Shown here: positions 5,699-5,978 of the stretch, piece by piece
Layout of the letters: the number at the start of each line of letters is the position of its first letter
Numbering within the stretch: the first letter of the stretch is position 1
Source: Thioalkalivibrio sp.
GTDB taxonomy: Bacteria; Pseudomonadota; Gammaproteobacteria; Ectothiorhodospirales; Ectothiorhodospiraceae
Direction of reading: 5' to 3'
Assembly (NCBI GenBank): GCA_007120155.1
Contig: SKOF01000568.1
Span: 1 to 5,978 of the forward strand
DNA length: 5,978 nucleotides
Notes under the pieces: generated by a model
The model's database searches: none
What the model was told of the DNA's origin: nothing
The model's input: the letters and a program-made list of their open reading frames with translations, nothing else
Position numbers and translations under genes: made by a program

Positions 5699-5978
5699 CA
5701 GACTCTCCTCCCAGGAAGGACCAGAATGACCCGGTACCGGTCCGTCTCTTCGATGGTTTCCATGCGCGCCTCGCCATGATAGGCCAGGTCCAGGCGCTGC
5801 CTGATATTGTCCTGGGCCACCCGGTTGCCGTAGCGTGAACGGTCCCGGGATGGCGCCAGCGGGTTGCTCACCTCGATGCGCACGTTCCCTCCGTCCGGCG
5901 TCAGGACGATGCTGATCTCCCCGCCGTCGGTGAGTGGCTCGATGCCATGATAGATCGCGTTCTCCACCAGGGGCTGCA
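5698..5978 (-). CDS. algZ: AlgZ/LytS-type sensor histidine kinase, C-terminal end only
   Basis: Only the last 92 residues are in the window; the 5' part lies beyond the right edge, so the first visible codon is internal and not a start. The visible part is the C-terminal half of a HATPase domain. It opens with QPLVENAIYHGIEPL, the N-box with its Asn, followed by a beta segment (ISIVLTPDGGNVRIEVSNP) and GNRVAQDNIRQRLDLAYHGEARM. The usual G1 Asp-x-Gly and glycine-rich G2 sequences are not seen in their typical form; the corresponding places read VSNPLAPS and RYGNRVAQDNI. The Pseudomonas AlgZ/FimS family is described as an atypical kinase, which fits. It would phosphorylate or otherwise control the downstream regulator, whose start codon overlaps its stop. 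Confidence 0.88.
   Translation of the reverse strand, partial: QPLVENAIYHGIEPLTDGGEISIVLTPDGGNVRIEVSNPLAPSRDRSRYGNRVAQDNIRQRLDLAYHGEARMETIEETDRYRVILVLPGRRV

Noticed and set aside
4748..5779. Plus-strand open frame (343 codons) covering the end of the thioredoxin-like gene and antisense to algR
   Set aside because: It runs out of frame through one real gene and antisense to another, and its composition is typical of a shadow frame.

Overview
This is a high-GC bacterial window, by eye about two-thirds G+C. It carries a conserved gammaproteobacterial neighbourhood: the AlgZ/AlgR two-component pair beside the tetrapyrrole operon hemC-hemD-hemX-hemY. This gene order is known from Pseudomonas and related gammaproteobacteria. 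The composition and protein sequences would also suit a purple-sulfur-type or halophilic/alkaliphilic lineage such as Ectothiorhodospiraceae, but the genus cannot be fixed from the sequence alone.

Layout from the right edge, in the direction of minus-strand transcription. The 3' end of an AlgZ/LytS-type sensor kinase (5698-5978, cut by the window) overlaps by one base an AlgR-type LytTR response regulator (4967-5698). A 94-bp convergent spacer follows. Then comes a plus-strand gene (4360-4872) for an exported thioredoxin-fold protein with a CPSC active site. A 146-bp divergent region carries a perfect TATAAT on the minus strand. The tetrapyrrole operon then runs leftward: hemC (3257-4213), hemD (2442-3260), hemX (1190-2452), a 134-bp gap, and hemY (1055 leftward, cut by the window start).

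How the genes work together. HemC polymerises porphobilinogen to hydroxymethylbilane, and HemD cyclises it to uroporphyrinogen III, the common precursor of heme, siroheme and (where made) cobalamin and chlorophylls. HemX and HemY are membrane-anchored accessory proteins of uncertain function. The hemC/hemD and hemD/hemX overlaps (4 and 11 bases), each with a Shine-Dalgarno sequence inside the upstream gene, suggest translational coupling. AlgZ/AlgR is a regulatory pair next door, not a tetrapyrrole enzyme.

The window is essentially ordinary core genome, and I see no mobile element, CRISPR array, RNA gene or undescribed system. The points most worth a second look are the thioredoxin gene placed against the direction of the otherwise conserved algZ-algR-hemC order, two unusually perfect inverted repeats inside coding sequence (53-94 in hemY and 4669-4693 in the thioredoxin gene), the promoter-like region before hemC, and the degenerate ATP-binding boxes of the sensor kinase.
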